Shown here: positions 8,341-16,876 of the stretch, one piece after another | How the letters are laid out: each line of letters starts with the position of its first letter | Numbering within the stretch: the stretch's first letter is position 1 | Assembly (NCBI GenBank): GCA_003648625.1 | Contig: QMPO01000002.1 | Coordinates: 1-40,372, forward strand | Length of the DNA stretch: 40,372 nucleotides | Source: Bacteroidota bacterium | GTDB taxonomy: Bacteria; Bacteroidota; Bacteroidia; Bacteroidales; F082 | Direction: 5' to 3' | Program-made: the position numbers and the translations under genes | Notes under the pieces: model-generated | Told to the model about the DNA's origin: nothing | Database searches by the model: none | What the model saw: only the letters and a program-made list of their open reading frames with translations

Positions 8341-9678
8341 TCAAATCACATCCGTTCCTTTCTTGATCAGCCATAGCCTGCCCATGTTCTCGTAAAACTG
8401 TTCCGTAGGCAGCTTCGTCTTCATCACACTGTTGAAGAAATTATATTTGAGGTAATCGTGATCAATGATGCGGTCTTTCACCTGCTCGTAATAGACGGTG
8501 CCGGGCATTGGCGTCAGAATGGTATAACCGGCATAGGTTACCTTGTGCGAATTGGCATATTCCGCCAGCGCTTTAAAATCATCTTCATCATAATCAGGAG
8601 GGACCACATAGTTCCCTCGTAACAATATGTCGTTGGCATGGAAAACGTCAATGGCTTTTTTGATGGTGGCCGCTTCCGATTTTTTATTGTAAAATTTAAG
8701 TTCTTCATCGCGGAACGACTCGAAACCGGTGATCACCACTTTCAGGCCTCCTTTGGCCAGTTTTTCAATCAACTGGGGATGACTGGCAGCCGTGTCGGCC
8801 CTGATGTCCATAATATATTCTTTCTGAATGCCTTCTTCTGCAATTCGGTCGAAAAGCCTGTCAATAAATTTAATATTGACAATGGTGTTGGCATCAGCAA
8901 AACGAACGATTTTGTAATCAATCAGTTTCAATTCCTCAATGACACTTTCCACTTGTCTTTGAAAATAGCCGCCCTTGTGTTCCTTCCAGATAGAGCAGAA
9001 CGTGCAGCTATACGGACATCCCAGTGAAGTGAACAGGTAGGTGACTGGTTCCGGCCTGCCACCCACAACATAGGTAGAGCGCCACCGTTCCAGATGGTTG
9101 CGGTCGGGCATCAGAAAGTGTTTGTCGGCGGCATCAAAATACAAAGGAGGCGGCCCCGTTGGTACAAGTTTTCCGTTTTCTCTGACAAAAATTCCTTTGA
9201 CCTTTTTAACCGGTTTTTTTGCTTCCAGGGCTTCAACAACTTCCCTGAAGGTAAAAGATGCCTGTCCCGGACAAATAACATCCACATCGGGGTCATCAAA
9301 TTCGTACGGTAGCAGAGTGGTATGCACACCTCCGACAACGGTTACGATGTTTGGGTTGAATTTTTTAGCAGCACGCAGAATTTCCAGTGCATAATACATC
9401 TCGGAAGTAATGGCCGTTGTGCCAACAATATCAGGGTTGGTCTTTTCCAGCACTTCCTGTATCATCTGGTTGAGTGGAGGGGCATCGGGAATCAAATCGT
9501 ATTCACCTTTTGTATCAAAAACTTCCACGTCAAAATCTTTTACGGCTTCGGCAATAGTGAGTAATCCAAGGGGAGGCCCGATGAGTTTTTTATGAATAAA
9601 ATACCGGGCTTCTGCAGGGGCAGAGGCAAGAATCATATTTTCAGGCGACCGTGGCGGGTTGATTAATAGTATTTTCAT
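8341..9678 (-). CDS. B12-binding domain-containing radical SAM protein
   Basis: N-terminal Rossmann B12-binding-like domain ('MKILLINPPRSPENM...VVGGVHTTLLPYEF'); radical SAM motif CPYSCTFC (CX3CX2C). Start at MKILLINPP preferred. Confidence 0.92.
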   Translation of the reverse strand: MKILLINPPRSPENMILASAPAEARYFIHKKLIGPPLGLLTIAEAVKDFDVEVFDTKGEYDLIPDAPPLNQMIQEVLEKTNPDIVGTTAITSEMYYALEILRAAKKFNPNIVTVVGGVHTTLLPYEFDDPDVDVICPGQASFTFREVVEALEAKKPVKKVKGIFVRENGKLVPTGPPPLYFDAADKHFLMPDRNHLERWRSTYVVGGRPEPVTYLFTSLGCPYSCTFCSIWKEHKGGYFQRQVESVIEELKLIDYKIVRFADANTIVNIKFIDRLFDRIAEEGIQKEYIMDIRADTAASHPQLIEKLAKGGLKVVITGFESFRDEELKFYNKKSEAATIKKAIDVFHANDILLRGNYVVPPDYDEDDFKALAEYANSHKVTYAGYTILTPMPGTVYYEQVKDRIIDHDYLKYNFFNSVMKTKLPTEQFYENMGRLWLIKKGTDVI

Positions 9679-9750
9679 GATTGTGGTGAGCAAAGATGAG
9701 GAAAATTATTATTCGTATAAAGATCAAACATTTCATTAGTCAATTTTTAA

Positions 9751-9758
9751 TATTTTTG
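9751..9758 (+). promoter_or_regulatory. -7 promoter element TATTTTTG
   Basis: TAnnTTTG match, 22 bp before the ATG at 9780, at the head of the rightward operon. Confidence 0.5.
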
Positions 9759-9779
9759 GGCACAATAATTTATACGGTC

Positions 9780-10253
9780 ATGAAAGAAAAAGAAGCGCAG
9801 ATAAATCACGATGTGCATCCGTTGGTTTTGTATGTTGAAAAGGAAGACGGGACATATGGCCGCCTTGAAACGGCATCTTTTCTTTCGAAGAATTACCTGG
9901 ATGATTATTTTGATAAGGTGAGAAAATGGGATGCCGAGCTGAAAGAAAAGCTGGACAAAGGAGAGATCAGCCCGGTGTATTATTATATGATCATGCTGGA
10001 AATGGGTGAAGGCGACCTGGCTTCGCGGGTGGGTATTTCAAAATGGAAGCTCAGAAGGCATCTGAAAATGAAGGCTTTTGAGAAGATGAACCTCAGAATG
10101 CTGAGACGGTATGCCGACGTGTTTGATATACCTGTGAGTAACCTTTTGCATTTTACGGTTATTAAAGAGAAAGATCAGCATAAATTGAAGATCACTTATC
10201 AAAAAGCAACAAGTAATCCGTATATTTCCGTATCAAAAATTGAAACAGTGTAA
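9780..10253 (+). CDS. helix-turn-helix (XRE-like) domain protein
   Basis: 'GEGDLASRVGISKWKLRRHLKMKAFEKMNLRMLRRYADVFDIPVSNLL' resembles an HTH_3 domain. Start placed at MKEKEAQ, downstream of the promoter. Confidence 0.65.
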   Translation: MKEKEAQINHDVHPLVLYVEKEDGTYGRLETASFLSKNYLDDYFDKVRKWDAELKEKLDKGEISPVYYYMIMLEMGEGDLASRVGISKWKLRRHLKMKAFEKMNLRMLRRYADVFDIPVSNLLHFTVIKEKDQHKLKITYQKATSNPYISVSKIETV

Positions 10254-10281
10254 CTAAACAAGGCTATAGCAGACAGAAAGT

Positions 10282-11286
10282 ATGAAGGAAATTGATTTTG
10301 AGCATAAAATGGCGGCCCACTGCGAGTCGGGAACGGTAACGGCCTTGTTAAATCACGGAGGGCTGGAAATTACCGAGCCGATGATTTTTGGGATAGCAAG
10401 CGGAATATTTTTTGGTTATTTTGAATCGTCCGTTTTTTCTTTTCCAATGTTCATCGTAAGGAATAAACCAGGGTCGATTCGCAAAAATATTATCAAGCGG
10501 CTGGGCGTAAATTTCTATACCAGGAGTTTCAGGAGCCAGGAAAAAGGTATTGAAGAACTGGATAGCTTACTAGCCGAAGGTCGCCCCGTTGCTACGCAGG
10601 TTGATTTTTACTACATGGAGTATATGCCTGAGTATCTGCGAACACACATGAACGTGCATTTTATCAATGTTATTGGTAAGAATGAAAAAAGTTACCTGAT
10701 CAGCGATAGCTATTATAAAGAAAAAGCAGAGTTAAGGACAGAACTATTGCATAAAGCGCGGTTTGTTGGAGGAAACATGGCGCCAAAGGGTTTTTTGTTT
10801 TATCCTGTTTCCATACCTGAAAATATTGATTTCGAAAAAGCCATAAGGAAGGGAATAAAAAAAGCAGCACATGATATGATCAAACTACCCGTACCTTTTG
10901 TTGGCGTGAAAGGCATAAGGAAATTCGCCAAAAAGGTAACCGGCTGGCCCGACCTGGCTCGGGATATAGATCACCTCTCGCACGAGATAATGAAAATCAA
11001 TGTGTTCCTAGAAGACCAGGGAACGGGTGGTGCCGGATTCAGGTTTTTATATGCTACGTTTTTACAGCAGGCAGCACAAAAGATCAACGATGCACAACTC
11101 GAAGGAATGTCGAAAAGGATGATGGCAATCGGCGACGACTGGCGAAATATTTCTTATTTTGCAGCCAGAATTGGTAAAAACAGGGATTTGGGAGAGAGTC
11201 GGTTGGATGAATTGAGCCAGATGATTTACATGATGGCCGATAAAGAGCAGGAATTTTTTACCGAACTCTACAAAATGGTAAAGTAG
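10282..11286 (+). CDS. BtrH N-terminal domain-like protein (putative ACP-dependent acyltransferase, BtrH_N/DUF4872 type)
   Basis: 'HKMAAHCESGTVTALLNHGG' (Cys), 'NVHFINVIGKNEKSYLISDSY' (His, Asp), overall BtrH-like layout; directly upstream of an ACP gene. Confidence 0.75.
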   Translation: MKEIDFEHKMAAHCESGTVTALLNHGGLEITEPMIFGIASGIFFGYFESSVFSFPMFIVRNKPGSIRKNIIKRLGVNFYTRSFRSQEKGIEELDSLLAEGRPVATQVDFYYMEYMPEYLRTHMNVHFINVIGKNEKSYLISDSYYKEKAELRTELLHKARFVGGNMAPKGFLFYPVSIPENIDFEKAIRKGIKKAAHDMIKLPVPFVGVKGIRKFAKKVTGWPDLARDIDHLSHEIMKINVFLEDQGTGGAGFRFLYATFLQQAAQKINDAQLEGMSKRMMAIGDDWRNISYFAARIGKNRDLGESRLDELSQMIYMMADKEQEFFTELYKMVK

Positions 11287-11287
11287 T

Positions 11288-11584
11288 ATGACGAAGCAAA
11301 ATATGGTAACTGAGGCGGATTTGCAGAGAATCAAAAGAGAAGTTAAGGAAGTCATTATTGACGCCCTCAATATAAAAAAGATCAACCCGGATGAGATAGA
11401 CGACAGCGCCCCGCTGTTTGCCCCGGGCAATGCTTTTGGCCTTGATTCGGTGGATGCCATTGATATCATTATGCGGATACAAGGTCACTTTAATGTCCGT
11501 ATAGGCGACCAGAACCTTGCCCGCGACGTGCTCGAGTCAGTTGATACACTCGCAGCTTTCATCGTCAAAGAAAAAAGTTCGTAA
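11288..11584 (+). CDS. acyl carrier protein (phosphopantetheine-binding)
   Basis: 'FGLDSVDAIDIIMRIQGHFNVRI' with the DSx phosphopantetheine Ser. The true start may be an internal Met. Confidence 0.9.
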   Translation: MTKQNMVTEADLQRIKREVKEVIIDALNIKKINPDEIDDSAPLFAPGNAFGLDSVDAIDIIMRIQGHFNVRIGDQNLARDVLESVDTLAAFIVKEKSS

Positions 11585-11602
11585 TAAGTTCTAAGTAAAG
11601 GC

Positions 11603-12685
11603 TTGATGAAGCAATCTTATCTGTTGGCGGGCATATCATCAGGAAATCTTATGCGGCTTTTAACCCGGAATGGTTTTTCGCTTCACCCGAAATATTTAGC
11701 AAGAGTACTTTTTTTGTTGCAGGGATCGCTGTTCGCTTCTTTTTTAAAGCGGATGGAAAAAAGTAAAATGGGATCAAAACTCAGGGATTACACCATGACG
11801 GAAGATCCCGTTTTTATCATCGGTCATTGGCGGACAGGAAGTACTTTTCTGCATCAGCTGATGTCGCTGGACAATAAGCTGGTAACGCCGAACGTATTTC
11901 AGGTTTCGGCTGTTGATAGTTTCCTGGTATCCGAAAAATACTATAAACCGGTAATGACGAAACTGATGCAGCCTACCCGGCCGATGGACAACGTAAAACT
12001 CGGTTTTTATGAACCCCAGGAGGATGAATACGCACTGATTAAACTGATAACGGACTCACCACTCGAAAAAATGCTGTTTCCGAAAGACGATAATTATTTC
12101 TTAAGGAATTATAGTGACTATTACCCTGAAAATATTGAAAAATGGAAAAAATTGTTTTACAGTTTCTGCCACCGGCTGAGTTTTATCGGGGGGAAAAGAG
12201 TCCTGTTGAAAAACCCATTCCATTCCATGCGGTTGCCCTTGCTGTTTGAGATGTTCCCGAATGCCAGATTTATTCATATTCACCGGCATCCTTATGATGT
12301 AGTGCCCTCCACCATCCATATGTGGCATGTTGTAGGCAACGAAAACAAGCTGAAAAACAGGTCGTCGAAATTTGGTGTAGAGGAGGTGTCGAAAATGATG
12401 AGCAAACTGTTGGATTATGTCCGAAAGCATCTGAAAGATATTCCTGAGCATGCCAAAATTGAAGTTAGTTTCGATGAACTGGAAAGTAATCCGGAAGCAA
12501 CAATAAAGAAAATTTATCAAAAGCTGGACATGGTACCGGCTCCTGATTTTGGGCAAAAACTGAAAGATAAGCTGGCCGAAACAAAATCATACCAAAAAAA
12601 CAGATACACGTTGAAGCAGGACGACAAAGAAATCATTAAAAAAACGCTTGGGAAACATTTTATTTACTATAATTACCAGGCTTAA
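11603..12685 (+). CDS. PAPS-dependent sulfotransferase family protein
   Basis: 5'-PSB-like 'FIIGHWRTGSTFLHQLMSLD' and 3'-PB-like 'RFIHIHRHPYDVVPSTIHMW'. Confidence 0.88.
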   Translation: MMKQSYLLAGISSGNLMRLLTRNGFSLHPKYLARVLFLLQGSLFASFLKRMEKSKMGSKLRDYTMTEDPVFIIGHWRTGSTFLHQLMSLDNKLVTPNVFQVSAVDSFLVSEKYYKPVMTKLMQPTRPMDNVKLGFYEPQEDEYALIKLITDSPLEKMLFPKDDNYFLRNYSDYYPENIEKWKKLFYSFCHRLSFIGGKRVLLKNPFHSMRLPLLFEMFPNARFIHIHRHPYDVVPSTIHMWHVVGNENKLKNRSSKFGVEEVSKMMSKLLDYVRKHLKDIPEHAKIEVSFDELESNPEATIKKIYQKLDMVPAPDFGQKLKDKLAETKSYQKNRYTLKQDDKEIIKKTLGKHFIYYNYQA

Positions 12686-12712
12686 CCAAGATAAAAGAAA
12701 GAAGGAGGAGAA

Positions 12713-13978
12713 TTGAAGATAAAACTAATATATCCGAGGTGGAAAAAACTAGACGGCCAAACAGAATTTAATCTGCCACCCCACGGCCCTGTTGTTTTTG
12801 CCGCAGCGCTACCCGATTATGTGGAAGTAGATTTTGTGGATGAGAACATGCAATCGTTTAGCTACGACGATCCGGTGGACCTTGTCTGTATCTCGATGAT
12901 GTTGACTTCACAGGTGAAGCGCGGCTGGGAAATTGCTGATACGTATCGTTCCCGGGGTATCAAAGTTTTATTTGGAGGCATCTCAACTATGCTCCATGCC
13001 GAAGAAACTATGCTCCATGCCGACAGTGTGTTTATGGGCGAAGCCGAGGGGCATATGGAAGAAGTGCTGGACGATTTTGCCCGGGGCGGGATGAAAAAGC
13101 TGTATAATTTTATGAATCAGCAACCTGACACAGAACTAATTGGTCCGGCAAGGCGCGATCTTTATAATCGGGATCTTTATTACCACAAAGGAGTGCAGAT
13201 GGTGGATCTTTTTCACGCTTCGAGGGGATGTAAGTTCAACTGTTACCCGTGTGCTGTTTCGTTCCTCGGAGGACGACGGTTCAGAGCTCGTCCGTTCGAC
13301 CGGATTGCTGAAGAACTGGATACCATCGACAACAACAGGCTGTTCGTGGTGGATAATACGCTGGCACAGGATAAAGAATGGACGAAGGAGCTATTTCGGA
13401 CGATGATACCTTTTAAGAAAAACTGGTGCAGCCATACCATCAGCGATGATCCGGATGTGCTTGACCTGGCAGCACAGGCAGGTTCGTGGTATGTGTACCA
13501 GGCTGTGTTTGATACGTCTGATTACATTAAAGAACGAGTCAAGCGTTACCACGATTATGGTATCAGCGTTGAAGGAACAATTTTACTTGGGATGGATAAT
13601 CAGACGGAAGATGACATTATGCGTTTGCTTGACTTTTTGGGAGAGATCAACCTTGACCTGGCCGAATTTACCATACTGACACCATTCCCCGAAACCAAAG
13701 CGTATGACGATATGTTGAAAGAAGGCCGGATTTTTGACCATGACTGGAACCACTATACGGCTGACCGTGCAGTGTACAAACCACGTCATATGTCACCCGA
13801 ACGTTTGCAGGAACTGTATGAATATGCCTGGGAGAGTTTCTATGATACTGAGACGCAGGAACAGAAAATGTTCCGGCTGATGATGAAAGTAGTGGAACGG
13901 GAAATAGCCGCAGGTACCTATCGAAAACCACGTGTTGACCTGATGGAATCCAGTTTCGGAAGGGTTGTTGACAGATAG
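12713..13978 (+). CDS. B12-binding domain-containing radical SAM protein (second, distinct)
   Basis: CKFNCYPC (CX3CX2C); N-terminal B12-binding-like domain with 'VLFGGIS...ADSVFMGEAEG'. TTG start preceded by GAAGGAGGAG. Confidence 0.9.
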   Translation: MKIKLIYPRWKKLDGQTEFNLPPHGPVVFAAALPDYVEVDFVDENMQSFSYDDPVDLVCISMMLTSQVKRGWEIADTYRSRGIKVLFGGISTMLHAEETMLHADSVFMGEAEGHMEEVLDDFARGGMKKLYNFMNQQPDTELIGPARRDLYNRDLYYHKGVQMVDLFHASRGCKFNCYPCAVSFLGGRRFRARPFDRIAEELDTIDNNRLFVVDNTLAQDKEWTKELFRTMIPFKKNWCSHTISDDPDVLDLAAQAGSWYVYQAVFDTSDYIKERVKRYHDYGISVEGTILLGMDNQTEDDIMRLLDFLGEINLDLAEFTILTPFPETKAYDDMLKEGRIFDHDWNHYTADRAVYKPRHMSPERLQELYEYAWESFYDTETQEQKMFRLMMKVVEREIAAGTYRKPRVDLMESSFGRVVDR

Positions 13979-13983
13979 CTGAG

Positions 13984-14358
13984 ATGGAAACCGGTAAAAA
14001 AAATTATATAGATCAGATTTATCATTTTAAAGGCAAATGGGATATTCCCAGCCTTTGCGGATTAAAAGTTATACAGAGACCCGGTAAAACCATTGTTATC
14101 GCTACCAACCTTTACGAGGAAAATCCTGGGACTTCCATTTCACGCTGGTCGCCGCAACTGGCAACCACAATTTGTAATGAGCTTGGTATTAAAGCTGAAG
14201 AATTGATCTTCATTGAACACAATCCGGATATCCATTCCCGTTTGGAATTTTATGCCGAAACATTTGATATAGTAGAGTTTGACAGAGACGGAGAGCGTTT
14301 TGTAAACCCGCAGTGGAAACGTGTCGGCAGGGAAGAAGTAGAAGAACTGATAGCATAA
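13984..14358 (+). CDS. uncharacterised 124-aa protein
   Basis: Tightly spaced (5 bp) after the radical SAM gene, ATG start, same strand; no family recognised. Confidence 0.75.
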   Translation: METGKKNYIDQIYHFKGKWDIPSLCGLKVIQRPGKTIVIATNLYEENPGTSISRWSPQLATTICNELGIKAEELIFIEHNPDIHSRLEFYAETFDIVEFDRDGERFVNPQWKRVGREEVEELIA

Positions 14359-14369
14359 AAGGTAATGAT

Positions 14370-14377
14370 TAACTTTG
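14370..14377 (+). promoter_or_regulatory. possible -7 promoter element TAACTTTG
   Basis: TAnnTTTG match in the short gap before the TonB receptor gene; the leader would be very short. Confidence 0.35.
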
Positions 14378-14387
14378 CGTGATATTC

Positions 14388-16787
14388 ATGGTGCTGTTCA
14401 GAAAAAATATTCCGCTGGGTTTTTCCACACACTGCTTCTTTTTTGTGTTTTTTGCAGCTGTCTTATTAGCTCCAAAGCTTCATTCCCAGGAAGATTTCAC
14501 ACAAACCATCAGGGGGAAAGTAATTGATAAAGATGCCCGTTACGGTCTGCCCAAAGCCAATATCATTTTATTGAATACAGATCCTCCCAAGGGTACCTCA
14601 ACAGATGAAGATGGTGAGTTTGTACTGACAGGTGTGCCTGTTGGCAGGCAAAGCCTGAAGGTAAGTTACACAGGTTACCAGGCGGTAGTACTGTCGGATC
14701 TGTATGTGAGTACAGGAAAAGAACTGGTGCTGGCTATTGAACTGAAAGAGCTGGTAGAAACTATGAGCGAAGTGGAGATCGTAGCCGACTACAACAAAGC
14801 TGAACCCATCAACCCGATGGCCCTTATCAGTGCCCGGTCGTTTTCTATTGAAGAAACCAATAAATATGCCGGTAGCTATGGTGATCCGGCACGTATGGCC
14901 GCTAACTTTGCCGGTGTGCTGACCTCGCGCGACAACCGGAACGATATCATCATCCGCGGTAATTCACCCATCGGTGTGCAGTATCGGCTGAACGGTATTA
15001 AAATTACCAATCCAAACCATTTTGGTGCTGAAGGAACTACCGGTGGCCCGGTGACGATGCTGAACACAAACCTTCTGGCAAATTCAGACTTCCTGACGGG
15101 AGCTTTCCCGGCTGAATACGGTAACGCCTTGTCGGGTGTGTTTGACCTGAAACTGCGTACCGGAAACTCCGAAAAACATGAATTCTGGGCACAGATGGGA
15201 TTTAACGGGCTGGAGTTCGGGCTGGAAGGGCCTTTTTCGAGAAAAACGGGAGCCACCTACGTGGCAGCTTACCGATACTCGTTAACTGACATCATCGAAA
15301 AAATGGGGGTAAAACTGAAAGAAAGTGCCCGTTATCAGGATTTATCGTTCAACCTGAATTTCCCTACCAAAAAAGCAGGTGTGTTTACCTTATTCGGAAT
15401 AGGAGGAAACAGCAGTATCAGCAAGATGGATTCGGATAAATATGTGGAAAACTGGACGTTTCAGACACATGGTGAAGATTTGCGTTCGAAAAGTGCTATG
15501 ATGGCAGCAGGACTGGCACATCACTATTTTTTTAATGAGAGCACGAGCATGCAGACCAGGTTGTCGGTTGTGGGTAACCATGTAGAAACGCAAATCGATA
15601 CATTCAGCGTAATCAACAAAGAGCTGTTCCTGAAAAACGGTGAGCGCTCTTCAGAAATGACCTGGGCTTTGTCAACGCATGTTACCAAAAAGTTTAATGC
15701 TGCAAATACCCTGGAAGCAGGTGCCAGCTGGGAGCTATACGACGTGAATTATTCGGACAGTATCTATTTTAAAAATGCCTACAGGCAACAGACCGGAACA
15801 AAAACACAATTTTCGCTTGCCAGTGCTTTTACCGAATGGCTGCATCAGTTCAATAATGCACTTTCATCGTACGTTGGGCTGCACTACCAGTTTTTTACTC
15901 TGAATAGCCACCAGATGCTGGAACCTAGGGCAGGGTTAAAATGGCAGGTCAGTCAGCAACATGCTCTGAACCTTGGCGCCGGTCTGCAAAGCCAGACACA
16001 GGCACGGGTGATGTATTTTGTCCAGACACCACTACCTGAAGGAGGGTATACGCTCACGAACAAACAGATGAATTTTTCCAAAAACATGCAGGTGGTGCTG
16101 GGATACGATTATTCGATCAATGAATTTTTACGGTTTAAAGCTGAAACCTATTACCAGCATTTGTACGATATACCTGTCAAGGAAAGTATTCCGCAGTATT
16201 CGATCCTGAACGAGGGAACGGCCTATTTTGTGGATCGCATGGACAGTCTGGTGAACCTGGGTAACGGAACCAATTACGGTCTTGAACTAACACTGGAAAA
16301 GTTTATGAGCAGGAATTATTTTTTCCTGGTAACAGCGTCGTTGTTTGAATCGAAATACAAGGGCTACGACGGTATTGAACGCAACACCTCATTCAACAGT
16401 AATTTCATTATCAATGCTGTAGGTGGTTACGAATGGCCGTTTGGTAAGATGAAAAACAGAGCGCTGGTTCTGGGTTTGCGCATGACCTGGGCAGGAGGAA
16501 GACCGTATTTACCATATAATCAGGAAGGCACAGTAGCAGCAGGTTATCCGGTTTTTGACTGGGAAAATGCTTATGTTCCGAGGTTTGATGATTATTTCCG
16601 TACCAGTTTCAGGGTGGGGCTGCGCCGTAACGAACGCAAATTCAATGTTGCTTTTTTAATAGATGTGCAATACCGGGCCAATTACACCTACATCTACATG
16701 TACCGTATTGACGTTGTAACGGGCGAGATCGTGAAAGACTTTAATATGGGCTGGTATCCGAATGGAACGGTTCGGTTTCAGTTTTAA
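14388..16787 (+). CDS. TonB-dependent receptor with CarboxypepD_reg-like N-terminal domain
   Basis: 'IRGKVIDKDARYGLPKANIILLNTDPPKGTSTDEDGEFVLTGVPVGRQSLKVSYTGY', plug 'NDIIIRGNSPIGVQYRLNGIKI', beta-barrel C-terminus ending in F. Confidence 0.9.
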   Translation: MVLFRKNIPLGFSTHCFFFVFFAAVLLAPKLHSQEDFTQTIRGKVIDKDARYGLPKANIILLNTDPPKGTSTDEDGEFVLTGVPVGRQSLKVSYTGYQAVVLSDLYVSTGKELVLAIELKELVETMSEVEIVADYNKAEPINPMALISARSFSIEETNKYAGSYGDPARMAANFAGVLTSRDNRNDIIIRGNSPIGVQYRLNGIKITNPNHFGAEGTTGGPVTMLNTNLLANSDFLTGAFPAEYGNALSGVFDLKLRTGNSEKHEFWAQMGFNGLEFGLEGPFSRKTGATYVAAYRYSLTDIIEKMGVKLKESARYQDLSFNLNFPTKKAGVFTLFGIGGNSSISKMDSDKYVENWTFQTHGEDLRSKSAMMAAGLAHHYFFNESTSMQTRLSVVGNHVETQIDTFSVINKELFLKNGERSSEMTWALSTHVTKKFNAANTLEAGASWELYDVNYSDSIYFKNAYRQQTGTKTQFSLASAFTEWLHQFNNALSSYVGLHYQFFTLNSHQMLEPRAGLKWQVSQQHALNLGAGLQSQTQARVMYFVQTPLPEGGYTLTNKQMNFSKNMQVVLGYDYSINEFLRFKAETYYQHLYDIPVKESIPQYSILNEGTAYFVDRMDSLVNLGNGTNYGLELTLEKFMSRNYFFLVTASLFESKYKGYDGIERNTSFNSNFIINAVGGYEWPFGKMKNRALVLGLRMTWAGGRPYLPYNQEGTVAAGYPVFDWENAYVPRFDDYFRTSFRVGLRRNERKFNVAFLIDVQYRANYTYIYMYRIDVVTGEIVKDFNMGWYPNGTVRFQF

Positions 16788-16876
16788 TTTTGTCTATCTG
16801 TTTCTCATCTTCATATAGCGAGGCTTAGCAAGGATGATCCTGTGGCTGGCATTTGAAGTATTGCCCTTGATCCGGA

